DNA of 64,000 bases from Listeria innocua. GTDB lineage: Bacteria > Bacillota > Bacilli > Lactobacillales > Listeriaceae. The notes beneath the pieces are model-generated. The model did not search any database, had not been told where the DNA came from, and was given only the letters and a program-made list of their open reading frames with translations. The stretch is from assembly GCF_028596125.1 (NCBI RefSeq), contig NZ_CP117229.1, positions 2,712,001-2,776,000 on the forward strand, given 5' to 3'. Position 1 is the first letter of the stretch. The number at the start of each line of letters is the position of its first letter. Positions 35,760 to 44,847 of this stretch are shown in pieces. Both the position numbers and the translations under genes were made by a program.

Positions 35760-37001
35760 CTACTTACTTTCTAAATCGTGGACAAACAGCCCACTTAATA
35801 ATTTCGGTTCAAACCAAGTCGATTTTGGCGGCATGATTTCTGCGGCATCTGCCACACCAAGTAAATCGTCCATTGTCGGCGGGTACATCGCAAATGCCAC
35901 CGAATGACTGCCATTATCCACCAAACGAGTTAGCTCTTCTAAGCCACGTATTCCGCCGACAAAATCAATGCGGTTGTCGCGACGAATATCTTCAATTCCA
36001 AAAATCGGCGTTAAAACTTGCGCTTGTAATATCGAAACATCCAGCTGACCGATAACATCACTTGGAATCACATCGCTTTTCGCCGTAAGTTTGTACCAAT
36101 TTCCATCTAAATACATCCCAACTTGTTTTGGCTTCTCAGGTTTAAATGCTTCTTTCCCAACCTTCTCCACGTCAAAACTAGCCTCAACTTTACTAAGGAA
36201 ATCTGCTTCAATAGGCACATTCACAACCCGATTATAATCAAGAATTTCTAATTGCTCTTCTGGAAAAACAACCGATAAGAAGAAATTAAATTCTGCTTCT
36301 GGTCCAGCCTCTGGAAACTCTTCGCGCCGTTTCAAACCAACTTTTACAGCAGATTCCGTTCTATGGTGGCCGTCTGCGATATATAGTGCTGGGACTTCCG
36401 AGAACGCCGCTGACAGGTCTTCTAGAATATGAGCGTCCGTAATTGCCCAAGCCTTATGAGTGACCCCGTGGAAGCTCTCAAAGTCGTATTCAGGTTCATT
36501 TTCATTCACCCAAGACTCAATAAGCGTATTAATCGCTTCTTTTCCACGATAAGTAAGGAAAATTGGACTTGTATTCGCATCACAAACATCCACATGGCGA
36601 ATCCGGTCTAACTCCTTCTCTTCCCGAGTCAGCTCATGTTTTTTAATCTTGCCGTTCAAATAATCATCAATCGACGTACAAACAACCAGTCCCGTTTGCG
36701 GACGACCATCCATCGTCAGTTGATAAATATAAAATGCCGGGTTTGCTTCTCTTCCAAGCCAACCATCCAGCTCAAATTGCTCCAAATTATCAGCCGCTTT
36801 TTGATAAACAGCTGGGTCATAAGGGGAGATTGCCGGATCTAAATCAATTTCCGCCTTATCAATATGTAAAAAAGAATACTTATTTGCATCGCCAAGTTCG
36901 CGCGCCTCTTCCGAATTAAGTACATCATATGGCAACGAAGCCACTTTTTCCGCTAGATTTTTAATTGGACGTAATGCTTTAAATGGACGTATATTTACCA
37001 T
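35760..37001 (-). CDS. DUF1015 family protein
   Basis: A 413-residue protein of the DUF1015 family, often linked to serA/serC in Firmicutes. Family motifs: VASLPYDVLNSEEARELG, FLHIDKAEIDL, IADGHHRTESAVK and FVGGIRGLEEL. The HHR segment suggests a nucleotide- or phosphate-handling enzyme, but the reaction is not established. The start at 37001 has AAGGAGGAT seven bases upstream. Preceded by a hairpin with a T4 tail in the serA-DUF1015 gap. Confidence 0.9.
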   Translation of the reverse strand: MVNIRPFKALRPIKNLAEKVASLPYDVLNSEEARELGDANKYSFLHIDKAEIDLDPAISPYDPAVYQKAADNLEQFELDGWLGREANPAFYIYQLTMDGRPQTGLVVCTSIDDYLNGKIKKHELTREEKELDRIRHVDVCDANTSPIFLTYRGKEAINTLIESWVNENEPEYDFESFHGVTHKAWAITDAHILEDLSAAFSEVPALYIADGHHRTESAVKVGLKRREEFPEAGPEAEFNFFLSVVFPEEQLEILDYNRVVNVPIEADFLSKVEASFDVEKVGKEAFKPEKPKQVGMYLDGNWYKLTAKSDVIPSDVIGQLDVSILQAQVLTPIFGIEDIRRDNRIDFVGGIRGLEELTRLVDNGSHSVAFAMYPPTMDDLLGVADAAEIMPPKSTWFEPKLLSGLFVHDLESK

Positions 37002-37024
37002 TGTTATCCTCCTTTTTAGTAAAA

Positions 37025-37066
37025 GAGCATGAACCCGTCTGGCAATAACCATAAAGTTTCATGCTC
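37025..37066 (-). terminator. Attenuating hairpin between serA and DUF1015
   Basis: Stem GAGCATGAA/TTCATGCTC with a 24-base loop followed by TTTT on the minus strand; a weak intra-operon terminator or processing site. Confidence 0.6.
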
Positions 37067-37070
37067 TCAT

Positions 37071-37086
37071 TATTTCCCGGGTAATA
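37071..37086. promoter_or_regulatory. Noc-binding site
   Basis: TATTTCCCGGGTAATA, one mismatch from the Bacillus Noc site TATTTCCCGGGAAATA. The same 16-mer recurs at 59333-59348. Confidence 0.7.
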
Positions 37087-37089
37087 ATT

Positions 37090-38277
37090 TTAAACTGTCA
37101 CACCTAATGGTTCAATAACTCGAACACGCAAAACCCCTTGGACAGCCAATAAATCACTTTTCAGTTGTTCCAAATTAGCTTGCGTTTCCTTATCAATATC
37201 AATTAATGTGTAGGCATATTCATTTTTACTACGGTTGATCATATCTAAAATATTTAGGGAATATTTCCCAAGCTCTGTCGTGATTTGCCCGACCATGTTC
37301 GGAATGTTTTTGTGGCAAATACCAATTCGCGGATGCCCGTTATAAGGCATTTCCACATTTGGATAGTTAACAGAGTTTTTAATGCTACCAGTTTCAAGGT
37401 AATATTGTAATTCTTTTGCAGCCATTTTAGCACAGTTGGTTTCGGCTTCTTCCGTTGATGCGCCTAAATGAGGAAATACATGCACTTTTTTATGGTTTAA
37501 TAATTCTTTTGTCGCAAAATCTGTAATATATAAACGTAAAAGTCCATCATCTAAAGCTTCTTTCACAGAGGCTGAATCCACTAGCTCACCGCGTGAAAAG
37601 TTTAGTAAGACCGCATTATCCTTCACTAATTGTAACGTTTCTGCATTGAACATGCCACGAGTTTTATCCGTTAATGGCACATGAACCGTTAAATAATCGC
37701 ATGTTGCCAAAACTTCCTCAATCGTCATCGCGCGTTCCACTTCTTTAGAAATTCTCCAAGCAGTGTCTACGGAAACGAATGGATCATAACCGACCACATC
37801 CATCCCAAGCGATAGCGCATCATTTGCCACTAGCGCCCCAATTGCACCTAGACCGATAATTCCTAGTTTTTTGCCTGCCAGTTCTGTTCCCGCGAAAGCT
37901 TTCTTCCCAGCTTCAACTTTTTGTTCCACATCATCTTCGGCCGGTAGTTCTTTCACCCATTCCGTACCTTCCAAAATTGGACGCGCCGAAACGAATAAAC
38001 TTGCAAGAACCAGTTCCTTTACAGCATTGGCATTCGCGCCAGGCGTATTAAATACAACAATACCTTTTTCAGAACAATTTTCTACTGGGATATTATTAAC
38101 TCCTGCACCAGCTCTAGCAACTGCCTTCACTGTTTCTGGAAAGTCAAAATCGTGTAAGTTATAACTCCGTAGTAAAATCCCGTCTGCTGGCTGGTTCGCA
38201 TCGATCACATATTTCTCAAGATCAAATGTCTTTAAGCCTTCTTTAGCGATAGCATTAAACGTTTGGATATTAAACAC
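37090..38277 (-). CDS. serA: D-3-phosphoglycerate dehydrogenase
   Basis: A 395-residue NAD-dependent first enzyme of serine synthesis, oxidising 3-phosphoglycerate. Rossmann motif [18 protein letters not shown], catalytic Arg in NFSRGELVD, Glu in [14 protein letters not shown] region and His in [14 protein letters not shown] single C-terminal ACT domain ([19 protein letters not shown]) may bind serine. Start GTG at 38277 ([14 protein letters not shown]) with AGGGGGAG six bases upstream, overlapping serC by eight bases. Confidence 0.95.
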   Translation of the reverse strand: MFNIQTFNAIAKEGLKTFDLEKYVIDANQPADGILLRSYNLHDFDFPETVKAVARAGAGVNNIPVENCSEKGIVVFNTPGANANAVKELVLASLFVSARPILEGTEWVKELPAEDDVEQKVEAGKKAFAGTELAGKKLGIIGLGAIGALVANDALSLGMDVVGYDPFVSVDTAWRISKEVERAMTIEEVLATCDYLTVHVPLTDKTRGMFNAETLQLVKDNAVLLNFSRGELVDSASVKEALDDGLLRLYITDFATKELLNHKKVHVFPHLGASTEEAETNCAKMAAKELQYYLETGSIKNSVNYPNVEMPYNGHPRIGICHKNIPNMVGQITTELGKYSLNILDMINRSKNEYAYTLIDIDKETQANLEQLKSDLLAVQGVLRVRVIEPLGVTV

Positions 38278-39361
38278 GTACTTCTCCCCCTTTTCTTGCA
38301 TTGGCAAATTTTTCCATAAAGGCGATTAATGCTTCTACCCCTTCAATTGGAAATGCATTGTAAAGACTTGCTCGCATACCGCCCACGGAGCGATGTCCTT
38401 TCAAGTTTTTAAAACCATTTGCTTCAGCTTCTTTAACAAAAGCTTTATCAAACTCTGCAGAATTCGTCACAAAAGGAATATTCGTGAGCGATCTTGCAGA
38501 AGGCTCGACCGGTGAAGAAAAGAAATCCGATTGATCAATATAATCATATAATAATGCCGCTTTTTTGCGATTTAACGCTTCAATTCCAGCAACGCCACCT
38601 TGTTCTTTAATCCATTCGAATACTAATTTTGCTACATAAACAGCAAAAGTTGGTGGTGTGTTGTACATGGAACCATTTTCGGCCTGTACTTTAAAATCTA
38701 ACATAGAAGGAAGTCCCTCTACTTGTCCGATTAAATCTTCACGCACGATGACAAGCGTTAACCCAGCAGGACCAATGTTCTTTTGCGCTCCTGCATAAAT
38801 CAAACCGAATTTTTTCACATCATAAACGCTTGATAAAATATTAGAGGACATATCTGCAACGACCGGGACAGCTGAGTCTGGCACATCAAACATTGCTGTT
38901 CCTTCGATTGTATTATTTGTTGTTACATGTAAGTAAGCAGCATCAGTTGAAACTGTAGGAATTTCAGGAATATAGCTGAAATTACGGTCTTCCGATGAGG
39001 CAATTACTTCCACCTCAACACCCTGAATTTTTTTAGCTTCAGAAATTGCTTTCTTCGCCCAAGATCCAGTGTTTACATAGACTGCTTTTTTACCATTTGC
39101 AAGATTCATCGGCACCATATCAAACTGCAAACTCGCGCCACCTTGCAAAAATAGTACTTTGTAATTTTCTGGAATCCCCATCAATTCTCGAATTAAACTC
39201 TCCGCATCGTCTATGATGTTTTGAAATAATTCTGACCTATGACTCAGCTCCATTACTGACATTCCTGAACCATTATAAGAGAGTAGCTCCCTTTGAACCT
39301 TTTCAAGTACCGGTACTGGTAAAACTGCCGGACCTGCCGAAAAATTATAAACACGTTCCAC
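38270..39361 (-). CDS. serC: Phosphoserine aminotransferase
   Basis: A 363-residue class V, PLP-dependent aminotransferase, second step of serine synthesis. Start [42 protein letters not shown], and PLP lysine in [13 protein letters not shown]-terminal [15 protein letters not shown] binds phosphoserine. First gene of the operon serC-serA-DUF1015-ArsD-like. Preceded by a leader with a strong terminator, so attenuation is possible. Confidence 0.96.
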   Translation of the reverse strand: MERVYNFSAGPAVLPVPVLEKVQRELLSYNGSGMSVMELSHRSELFQNIIDDAESLIRELMGIPENYKVLFLQGGASLQFDMVPMNLANGKKAVYVNTGSWAKKAISEAKKIQGVEVEVIASSEDRNFSYIPEIPTVSTDAAYLHVTTNNTIEGTAMFDVPDSAVPVVADMSSNILSSVYDVKKFGLIYAGAQKNIGPAGLTLVIVREDLIGQVEGLPSMLDFKVQAENGSMYNTPPTFAVYVAKLVFEWIKEQGGVAGIEALNRKKAALLYDYIDQSDFFSSPVEPSARSLTNIPFVTNSAEFDKAFVKEAEANGFKNLKGHRSVGGMRASLYNAFPIEGVEALIAFMEKFANARKGGEVRV

Positions 39362-39492
39362 TCAACATCTCTCCTGTCATCAAATTTCCCCAATTACTTA
39401 CAAAAATTTTTCACCAGTAATTCATAACTACTGGCCGGATATGAGCCTTCCTCGTTACACTTATGCTTTTCGAAGTTCTGTTCTTAAGAAAT

Positions 39493-39532
39493 AAAAAAGC
39501 CGAACCTGTGATATTCTACACAATATTCGGAT
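39493..39532 (-). terminator. Leader terminator upstream of serC
   Basis: Stem CCGAA/TTCGG with inner AATATT pairing options, followed by T6 on the minus strand. A -10 TATAAT lies at 39577-39582, so a transcript of about 75 bases would end here, 130 bases before serC. It may be an attenuator or a small RNA. The rest of the 370-base gap holds a second stem CCAGTA/TACTGG (39415-39436) and the terminator of the next gene. Confidence 0.65.
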
Positions 39533-39658
39533 TTTTCAGCGCTTAAAAGTAAACACTGCCTTTTGTACTTTTGTATATTATAGCAGAAATAGAGCTGTTT
39601 TTCAGAAAATTTATACTAAATCTCCAAATAAATGTGATGTTTAAACATTCTGACATTA

Positions 39659-39698
39659 AAAAAGTGCGAGAATCCTCTATTTAAAGCGATTCTCGCAC
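39659..39698 (-). terminator. Terminator of the MFS/MarR operon
   Basis: Perfect 11-bp stem GTGCGAGAATC/GATTCTCGCAC followed by T6 on the minus strand. Confidence 0.93.
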
Positions 39699-39731
39699 AT
39701 ATAAAATTTGAAAACAGCTTCACAAGAGATG

Positions 39732-40880
39732 TTAGCTATTTTTCACTTTTCGCCCTAAAGTTAACCAATAAACCACAAAAAATATGACAAGCGCAATAAT
39801 TGCTGTGCGGTACATAATAGCATAATTGTAGTAAGTCGCCACAATACTTAAACCAAAACTACCAACAGCCATCCCAATGTCCATTCCTGAAAGAAAAGTA
39901 CCGTTCGCAGTTCCTTTGTTATGTGGCGCAGCTCGGTCAACAGCAAGTGCTTGGAGTGCCGGTTGTGCCATCCCGTAACCTAGTCCAAAAAAAAGTGATG
40001 CGACAAATAAGCTGATCGCTCCGGTTGCAAAAGAAAGAATTAATATTCCAATAATCATGGATAGCGCACCCGGAATAATAACAAAACGATGTCCTTTTGT
40101 ATCATAAAGGCGCCCGGCAAACAAACGACTAATAAGCACCATAATTGCTTGCCCAATAAAATAAACCCACGTTGTCGAAATCCCAATTTCTGTCCCGTAT
40201 ACCATCATAAACGTCTGAATACCACCAAGCGGAATAGCCATTAGCAAGCATAGCCCTGCCGGAAGTAGCGCCGTTTTCTCGAACAATTTCATTTTTTGAT
40301 GGACGATCTTTTCTGATTTTGGAATCTTCACTTGTGTCATTAAAAGTAAAATAAATACCATCAAAACAAGCGAAAAAGTCACTAAAACATCAAAAGAAAA
40401 ATAATTCATGATTAAAATAGCAATAATTGGCGCTAGTGACATTCCAAGCGCAGTCGTAAGCCCATAAAAGCCAATTCCTTCTCCCGTTCTGCTCGGCGGT
40501 ACTAATTTAGATACCCCTGTCGCAATTGACGTCGTGCCGATACCCCAGCCAGCCCCGTGAAAAAGCCGTAATATAAGCAAAGCCGCAACCGCCGTCGACC
40601 AATAAAAGTTCACAGTCGTTAAAATTAAAATCAAAAAACCTGCAATAATTAATACTTTAGGTCCAAATTTATCGTTCCAACTTCCAGCAATCGCCCGCAT
40701 AAGTAAGGCGACAATTGAAAATAGCCCTACCGCTAAACTAGCTTCCATTTGTGTTCCGCCAAGTTCAATAATTCGAGCTGGTAACGTCGGCATAAACACC
40801 ATAAACCCAATATATAAAAGCACACTGCCTAATAATAAAAATACGTAGTCCTTCGTCCAAAGTCTTGTCTTATTTTCCAA
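39732..40880 (-). CDS. MFS efflux transporter
   Basis: A 382-residue, 12-TM major facilitator of the YfhI/multidrug-efflux type. Motif A is AGSWNDKFGPKVLIIAG after TM2; AGRLYDTKGHRFVII at the second half. Cotranscribed with the MarR regulator 13 bases upstream, the usual arrangement for inducible efflux. Substrate unknown. Confidence 0.9.
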   Translation of the reverse strand: MENKTRLWTKDYVFLLLGSVLLYIGFMVFMPTLPARIIELGGTQMEASLAVGLFSIVALLMRAIAGSWNDKFGPKVLIIAGFLILILTTVNFYWSTAVAALLILRLFHGAGWGIGTTSIATGVSKLVPPSRTGEGIGFYGLTTALGMSLAPIIAILIMNYFSFDVLVTFSLVLMVFILLLMTQVKIPKSEKIVHQKMKLFEKTALLPAGLCLLMAIPLGGIQTFMMVYGTEIGISTTWVYFIGQAIMVLISRLFAGRLYDTKGHRFVIIPGALSMIIGILILSFATGAISLFVASLFFGLGYGMAQPALQALAVDRAAPHNKGTANGTFLSGMDIGMAVGSFGLSIVATYYNYAIMYRTAIIALVIFFVVYWLTLGRKVKNS

Positions 40881-40893
40881 AATTTACCCCTCT

Positions 40894-41316
40894 TTACTCT
40901 ATATTAGTAGAAATGTTCTTTAAAATAGCCGTGAATTGCTCCAAATCCGTGCGAGTAACCCCAGCAAACATTTTTTCACAACTCGCCTCCACAATATCCC
41001 GAAGTTCTGTCGTTTCTTTTCGCCCTTTATCCGTTAATGACAAAAGCGAAATTCGTCTATCTTCTGTGCTAATTTCCCTCACAATAAGCTCTTTTCGAAG
41101 CAAAACGTCGACAATCCGGTTCACTGTGGGCGTGTCTTTTTTTGTCCAAAGCGCAATTTCTTTTTGAGAAATCGGTTCGTTGGCCTCAATCCCCTCCAAA
41201 ACTGACCACTGCTCAGGCGTTACATCATAGCTTGCAATAGAACGCATCAAAAATAAGTGCATTTTCTTCGCAGTCGTATTCACATCAAATGAGATTTCAT
41301 CATAATATCCGCGCAT
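40894..41316 (-). CDS. MarR-family transcriptional regulator
   Basis: A 140-residue winged-helix repressor: NEPISQKEIALWTKKDTPTV (recognition helix region) and the wing REISTEDRRISLLSLTDKG with the typical DxRR/K motif. Start at 41316 (MRGYYDEISF) with AAAGAGGT seven bases upstream; codons further upstream cross the operators. Two palindromes immediately upstream, inside the transcribed leader, point to autorepression. Confidence 0.9.
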   Translation of the reverse strand: MRGYYDEISFDVNTTAKKMHLFLMRSIASYDVTPEQWSVLEGIEANEPISQKEIALWTKKDTPTVNRIVDVLLRKELIVREISTEDRRISLLSLTDKGRKETTELRDIVEASCEKMFAGVTRTDLEQFTAILKNISTNIE

Positions 41317-41333
41317 TTCCAACCTCTTTTCCA

Positions 41334-41360
41334 TTGTCGTAACAATAATTGTCATAACAA
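41334..41360. promoter_or_regulatory. Tandem MarR-type operators
   Basis: TTGTCGTAACAA (41334-41345) and TTGTCATAACAA (41349-41360): two imperfect palindromes spaced 15 bases centre to centre, directly after the -10 box. Confidence 0.75.
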
Positions 41361-41362
41361 CC

Positions 41363-41391
41363 ATTATACATATGGATTCCTTTTTTGACAA
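41363..41391 (-). promoter_or_regulatory. Promoter of marR-MFS operon
   Basis: Minus strand -35 TTGTCA (41386-41391), 17-base spacer, -10 TATAAT (41363-41368). Confidence 0.82.
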
Positions 41392-41419
41392 GAAAAAACA
41401 GCCGAATAAACGACTGCTT

Positions 41420-41773
41420 CTATAATAATTCAACATCTATAATATCTCTAAATTCAATTACATATTCATGTCCAACAATATCTGTAAAAATAACTTCTTC
41501 CGTTAACATGTCGATTTCAAGTGGCACCAAATCTTGTTTTTCAATTTCTCCTAGCCCAAGAAAGGCGGAAGGATATTCAAATGATGCTAGACGTAAAGAA
41601 GAAACATCTGCTTCTTGAAAAAACTTTAGTCGAACGACCCATTCTCGCTTCATGGCGTCTTTTAATGTGATAAAGAAGCTCTCGCGTTCTAAATAATCCA
41701 CTTCTGGCCGACTCGTTAAAAAAGCAGCATTCTTCTCTGTCCGCACTTGCTCTTTCTGAATTGCCGTAACCAT
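41420..41773 (-). CDS. YolD-like small protein under a LexA box
   Basis: A 117-residue soluble protein with DYLERESFFITLKDAMKR and a C-terminal beta-rich half ending VIGHEYVIEFRDIIDVELL-like (VGHEYVIEFRDIIDVELL). The ending resembles YolD-like proteins, which accompany SOS polymerase UvrX in Bacillus and Listeria; similarity is weak. The start at 41773 has GAGGTGAT four bases upstream. Its promoter contains a perfect GAAC-N4-GTTC LexA box. Confidence 0.7.
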   Translation of the reverse strand: MVTAIQKEQVRTEKNAAFLTSRPEVDYLERESFFITLKDAMKREWVVRLKFFQEADVSSLRLASFEYPSAFLGLGEIEKQDLVPLEIDMLTEEVIFTDIVGHEYVIEFRDIIDVELL

Positions 41774-41795
41774 AATTATCACCTCTTAATTTCAT

Positions 41796-41825
41796 TATAC
41801 GAACAAACGTTCTTAAAAGCAAGTT
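41796..41825 (-). promoter_or_regulatory. Promoter with LexA (SOS) box
   Basis: LexA box CGAACAAACGTTCT (41801-41814, consensus GAACNNNNGTTC) lies in the 17-base spacer between minus-strand -35 TTGCTT and -10 TATAAT (41796-41801). Confidence 0.78.
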
Positions 41826-41899
41826 TTTTACTTAAAAAGTTTTTTTATAAGAGCCGTAATCGGTTTAGCGCTTACATAATCTTTTTCCGACAAAAACAC

Positions 41900-41927
41900 T
41901 TGCAAATTAATAAATAGTTGCTATACT
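41900..41927 (+). promoter_or_regulatory. Promoter of the nitroreductase gene
   Basis: -35 TTGCAA (41900-41905), 16-base spacer, -10 TATACT (41922-41927). Confidence 0.7.
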
Positions 41928-41966
41928 TATGTAAGTAAATAACATTAACAAAGGAGTTTTATTATT

Positions 41967-42566
41967 ATGACTAATACATTTTTAGATTCTATTAAAGTTC
42001 GTCGTTCCATTTATGCACTAGATAAAAACGTTTCCGTAGAGGATTCCAAAATTGAAGAAATCATTAAAGACGCAGTTAAATACAGCCCATCTTCTTTCAA
42101 CTCTCAAAGTTCTCGCGCTGTTATTCTTTTAGGAGAAAACCATGATAAACTTTGGAATATCGTAGAAGACACATTACGCGCTATCGTACCTGCTGAAAAC
42201 TTTGCAGCTACTGAAGAAAAAGTTGGTTCTTTCCGCGCTGGATACGGAACAGTTCTTTTCTTTGAAGATACTGCTGTTATTGAAGGTCTACAAGAAAACT
42301 TTGCACTATATGCAGATAATTTCCCTGTATGGTCTGAACAATCTTCAGGTATTGCACAACATTCAGTATGGGTTGCTCTTGCAAACGCTGGAATTGGTGC
42401 ATCTCTACAACATTACAACCCACTAATTGACGATGCTGTTAAAGCTGAATGGAATATTCCTGCAAGCTGGAACTTACGCGCTCAAATGCCGTTTGGTAAC
42501 ATCGTTCAAGAAGCTGGCGAAAAAGAATTCATCGATGACGCTGACCGTTTCCGCGTTTTCAAATAA
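41967..42566 (+). CDS. Nitroreductase-family protein (FRM2/HBN1-like)
   Basis: A 199-residue flavin-dependent oxidoreductase. Motifs: IKVRRSIYAL at the start (FMN phosphate contact), YSPSSFNSQSSRAV, and AQHSVWVALANAGIGASLQHYNP. This subgroup is fungal FRM2-like and reduces quinones or nitro compounds with NAD(P)H, often under oxidative stress. AAAGGAG six bases before the ATG. Codon use is strongly biased, suggesting high expression. Confidence 0.92.
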   Translation: MTNTFLDSIKVRRSIYALDKNVSVEDSKIEEIIKDAVKYSPSSFNSQSSRAVILLGENHDKLWNIVEDTLRAIVPAENFAATEEKVGSFRAGYGTVLFFEDTAVIEGLQENFALYADNFPVWSEQSSGIAQHSVWVALANAGIGASLQHYNPLIDDAVKAEWNIPASWNLRAQMPFGNIVQEAGEKEFIDDADRFRVFK

Positions 42567-42570
42567 TAAA

Positions 42571-42586
42571 TGTTTCACGTGAAACA
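42571..42586. promoter_or_regulatory. parS: parS site 4
   Basis: Exact TGTTTCACGTGAAACA five bases after the nitroreductase stop codon. Confidence 0.97.
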
Positions 42587-42625
42587 AAAAATTCCGCGAC
42601 CATTAAATTGGATCGCGGAATTTTT
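42586..42625. terminator. Bidirectional terminator
   Basis: AAAAATTCCGCGA/TCGCGGAATTTTT stem between the convergent nitroreductase and thioredoxin genes. Confidence 0.93.
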
Positions 42626-42944
42626 ATTTTGCTAGACTATTAAACCTACTTCTAAGTTCATCACAACTGACAATACCAGCAATTGCGCCTTTAATTTCTC
42701 CATCAACAAGAACAAGCGAATTCGGTATCCCTTTTACATCAAACTTTTGAGCTAATGCACGTTGTTTATCTACATTAATTTTCACAACTTGGACATTACC
42801 TTCTTCCACCTCAGAGAATTGCTCAAGCGTTGGCCAGAAACAGCGGCACGGAGCACACCATTCTGCCCAAAAATTAAGTAATATTTTAGGATGGCTACTA
42901 ATAATCTCTTCCAAGTTCTCTTCTTTTGCAAAAATAATCGCCAT
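42624..42944 (-). CDS. Thioredoxin-family protein
   Basis: A 106-residue thioredoxin fold with active site EWCAPCRCFWP; classic thioredoxins have WCGPC, so the Ala changes redox potential, and a third Cys follows. Other signatures are VVKINVDKQ and the cis-Pro in VKGIPNSLVLVDG. Start at 42944 with GAGGTGG eight bases upstream. Monocistronic. Confidence 0.9.
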   Translation of the reverse strand: MAIIFAKEENLEEIISSHPKILLNFWAEWCAPCRCFWPTLEQFSEVEEGNVQVVKINVDKQRALAQKFDVKGIPNSLVLVDGEIKGAIAGIVSCDELRSRFNSLAK

Positions 42945-43048
42945 ACATATCCACCTCACATTCAGAATATTCCAAAGTTGTATCGTGGTCAAGCAAAGGG
43001 TTTTAGAATAGCAATATATCTTGCTTTTTGTTCACTTTTTGACACTTT

Positions 43049-43064
43049 TGTTTCACGTGAAACA
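43049..43064. promoter_or_regulatory. parS: parS site 5
   Basis: Exact TGTTTCACGTGAAACA just after the stop of the phosphoglucomutase gene, 485 bases from site 4. Confidence 0.97.
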
Positions 43065-43066
43065 TT

Positions 43067-43729
43067 TTATTTGCTATGTAATATCTCTAAAATACGTAAA
43101 TCTAGCAAACCAGTATTTTTCACTGTCATATCCGCATCACGAAGTCCAGAACCAACACCCACGCTTATAATTCCAGCTGCGTTAATTGCTTCAATTCCAG
43201 CTTGGGCATCTTCAATTCCAACTACTTCTGATGGTTCTAAGCCTAAACCGCGACATGCTTCCACAAAAATTTCTGGATCAGGCTTTGATTTAGTAATTTT
43301 AGCAGCATCAACAATGTAATCAAATTCTTGTTCCATTTCAAGCGCACTCAATACCGTACGAGCATTTTTTGAAACAGATGCAATCGCGCATTTAAGATTT
43401 TGCTTTTTAAGAGCTACTATAAGTTCTTTTATACCTGGTAAAACATCTGCCGGCGTAATTTCTTCGAGCAAGCTCACATAGAATTCATTTTTATCTGCTG
43501 CAAGTGCTTCGATTTGTTCTTGTGTGAAGTCATTTTCGCGGCCGTCTTTCTTTAAAATAAGAAGTAGGGAGTCAATTCTACTCACTCCTTTTAAATTCTC
43601 ATTAAATGCTTCATCGAATTCAATTCCAATGCTCTCTGCTGTTTTTTTCCAAGCTAAGTAATGGTAATGCGCTGTATCTGTGATGACACCATCTAAATCG
43701 AATACTACTCCTTTTAATGCTGTTGTCAT
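43067..43729 (-). CDS. pgmB: Beta-phosphoglucomutase
   Basis: A 220-residue HAD enzyme that interconverts beta-glucose-1-phosphate and glucose-6-phosphate. Nucleophile pair in GVVFDLDGVITDTA, cap with LKGVSRIDSLLLIL, and GIEDAQAGIEAI (motif IV). It takes the beta-glucose-1-P made by the GH65 phosphorylase of this operon, as YcjU does in E. coli. Start at 43729 overlaps the glycerate kinase stop (ATGA). Last gene of the ten-gene operon. Confidence 0.95.
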   Translation of the reverse strand: MTTALKGVVFDLDGVITDTAHYHYLAWKKTAESIGIEFDEAFNENLKGVSRIDSLLLILKKDGRENDFTQEQIEALAADKNEFYVSLLEEITPADVLPGIKELIVALKKQNLKCAIASVSKNARTVLSALEMEQEFDYIVDAAKITKSKPDPEIFVEACRGLGLEPSEVVGIEDAQAGIEAINAAGIISVGVGSGLRDADMTVKNTGLLDLRILEILHSK

Positions 43730-44847
43730 TCTACTCGTCCTTTCCAAACTGCCGCAACATTTCGTGCGGTTCTTCTTAGATTATTTGGGGTTTCTTTAAG
43801 TATTTTTTCTAAAGTTGTTGGACTCGCAATTGAGGGAAATACCGCGTGGATTCCGGCCTTATAGACAGCTTCAAGACCCTCTCCTACGCTTCCACAAATT
43901 GCAAAAACGGGTGTTCCATCAGGTACTTCTTTCGCCACGCCCACTGGTGCTTTTCCTTGAGCAGTTTGTCCGTCCATTTTCCCTTCACCAACGATGACTA
44001 AATCGGCATCTTTGCAAACTGCTTTAATTTGAAGCGCCTCGATTACAAAATCAATGCCAGACAGCAAATTCGCCTCTGCAAACGTTGCAAGTCCAGCGCC
44101 AATTCCTCCCCCAGCACCAGCTCGTGCCATTGTTATCATCGCTGGATTGGCCAGCTGATAAAAATGACGCATTGCCTCATCTGCGCTTGCTAGATCAGTG
44201 GCAGCTAACCCTTTTTGTGGGCCGAATACATAGGATGCGCCTTCTTTTCCACAAAGCGGATTTTCAACGTCGGTTACTATATTTATCGTGATGTTTTTGA
44301 GCTCAGTAGGAACATTTTCAGAGCGGATGGTTGCGATGCTAGCTAAATTGGCGCCGATTGGATTTACGACATTGTTTTCTAAATCTAAAAATTCATAGCC
44401 AAGCGCGCTAGCCATGCCAATTCCGCCATCATTTGAAGCGCTTCCACCTATGCCAATGATAACCTCGGTCGCACCTTTTTTCATTACGTGCAAAATTAGT
44501 TCGCCCACTCCTTTTGTGCTCACTTGAAGTGGATCACGTTTAGTTGCTGGAACTAGATGCAAACCGCAAACCTCAGCCATTTCGATCAGCGCTTTTTTAT
44601 TGCCCTCTGTAAAGGCAACTTTTGCTGAAACAGGCTCGCCAAACGGACCAGAAACATTGATTTTCGTCGTTTTCGCATCCACGGCTCTACTTAAAACATC
44701 AAGCGTACCCTCGCCCCCATCTCCAACTGGGAGTAAATGATAGTCTGCATGCGGATAAACTTCTTGAAAGCCCTCTTTAATATACTCTGCCACCTCGTGC
44801 GCCGTCAAACTTTCTTTAAATGAATCCGGTGCAATGACAATTTTCAT
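43726..44847 (-). CDS. glxK: Glycerate kinase
   Basis: A 373-residue GarK/GlxK-family glycerate 2-kinase. Motifs: MKIVIAPDSFKESLTAHEVA at the start, GDGGEGTLDVL, GIGGSASNDGGIGMASALG and VGEGKMDGQTAQGKAP. It makes phosphoglycerate from D-glycerate and ATP. In this operon it fits a glucosylglycerate phosphorylase (the GH13 gene), which would release glycerate. Overlaps both neighbours by four bases. Confidence 0.95.
   Translation of the reverse strand: MKIVIAPDSFKESLTAHEVAEYIKEGFQEVYPHADYHLLPVGDGGEGTLDVLSRAVDAKTTKINVSGPFGEPVSAKVAFTEGNKKALIEMAEVCGLHLVPATKRDPLQVSTKGVGELILHVMKKGATEVIIGIGGSASNDGGIGMASALGYEFLDLENNVVNPIGANLASIATIRSENVPTELKNITINIVTDVENPLCGKEGASYVFGPQKGLAATDLASADEAMRHFYQLANPAMITMARAGAGGGIGAGLATFAEANLLSGIDFVIEALQIKAVCKDADLVIVGEGKMDGQTAQGKAPVGVAKEVPDGTPVFAICGSVGEGLEAVYKAGIHAVFPSIASPTTLEKILKETPNNLRRTARNVAAVWKGRVE

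Noticed and set aside
39362-39731. T-box riboswitch before serC
   Set aside because: No AGGGTGGNACCGCG-type T-box sequence and no specifier stem seen; only a short leader terminator.
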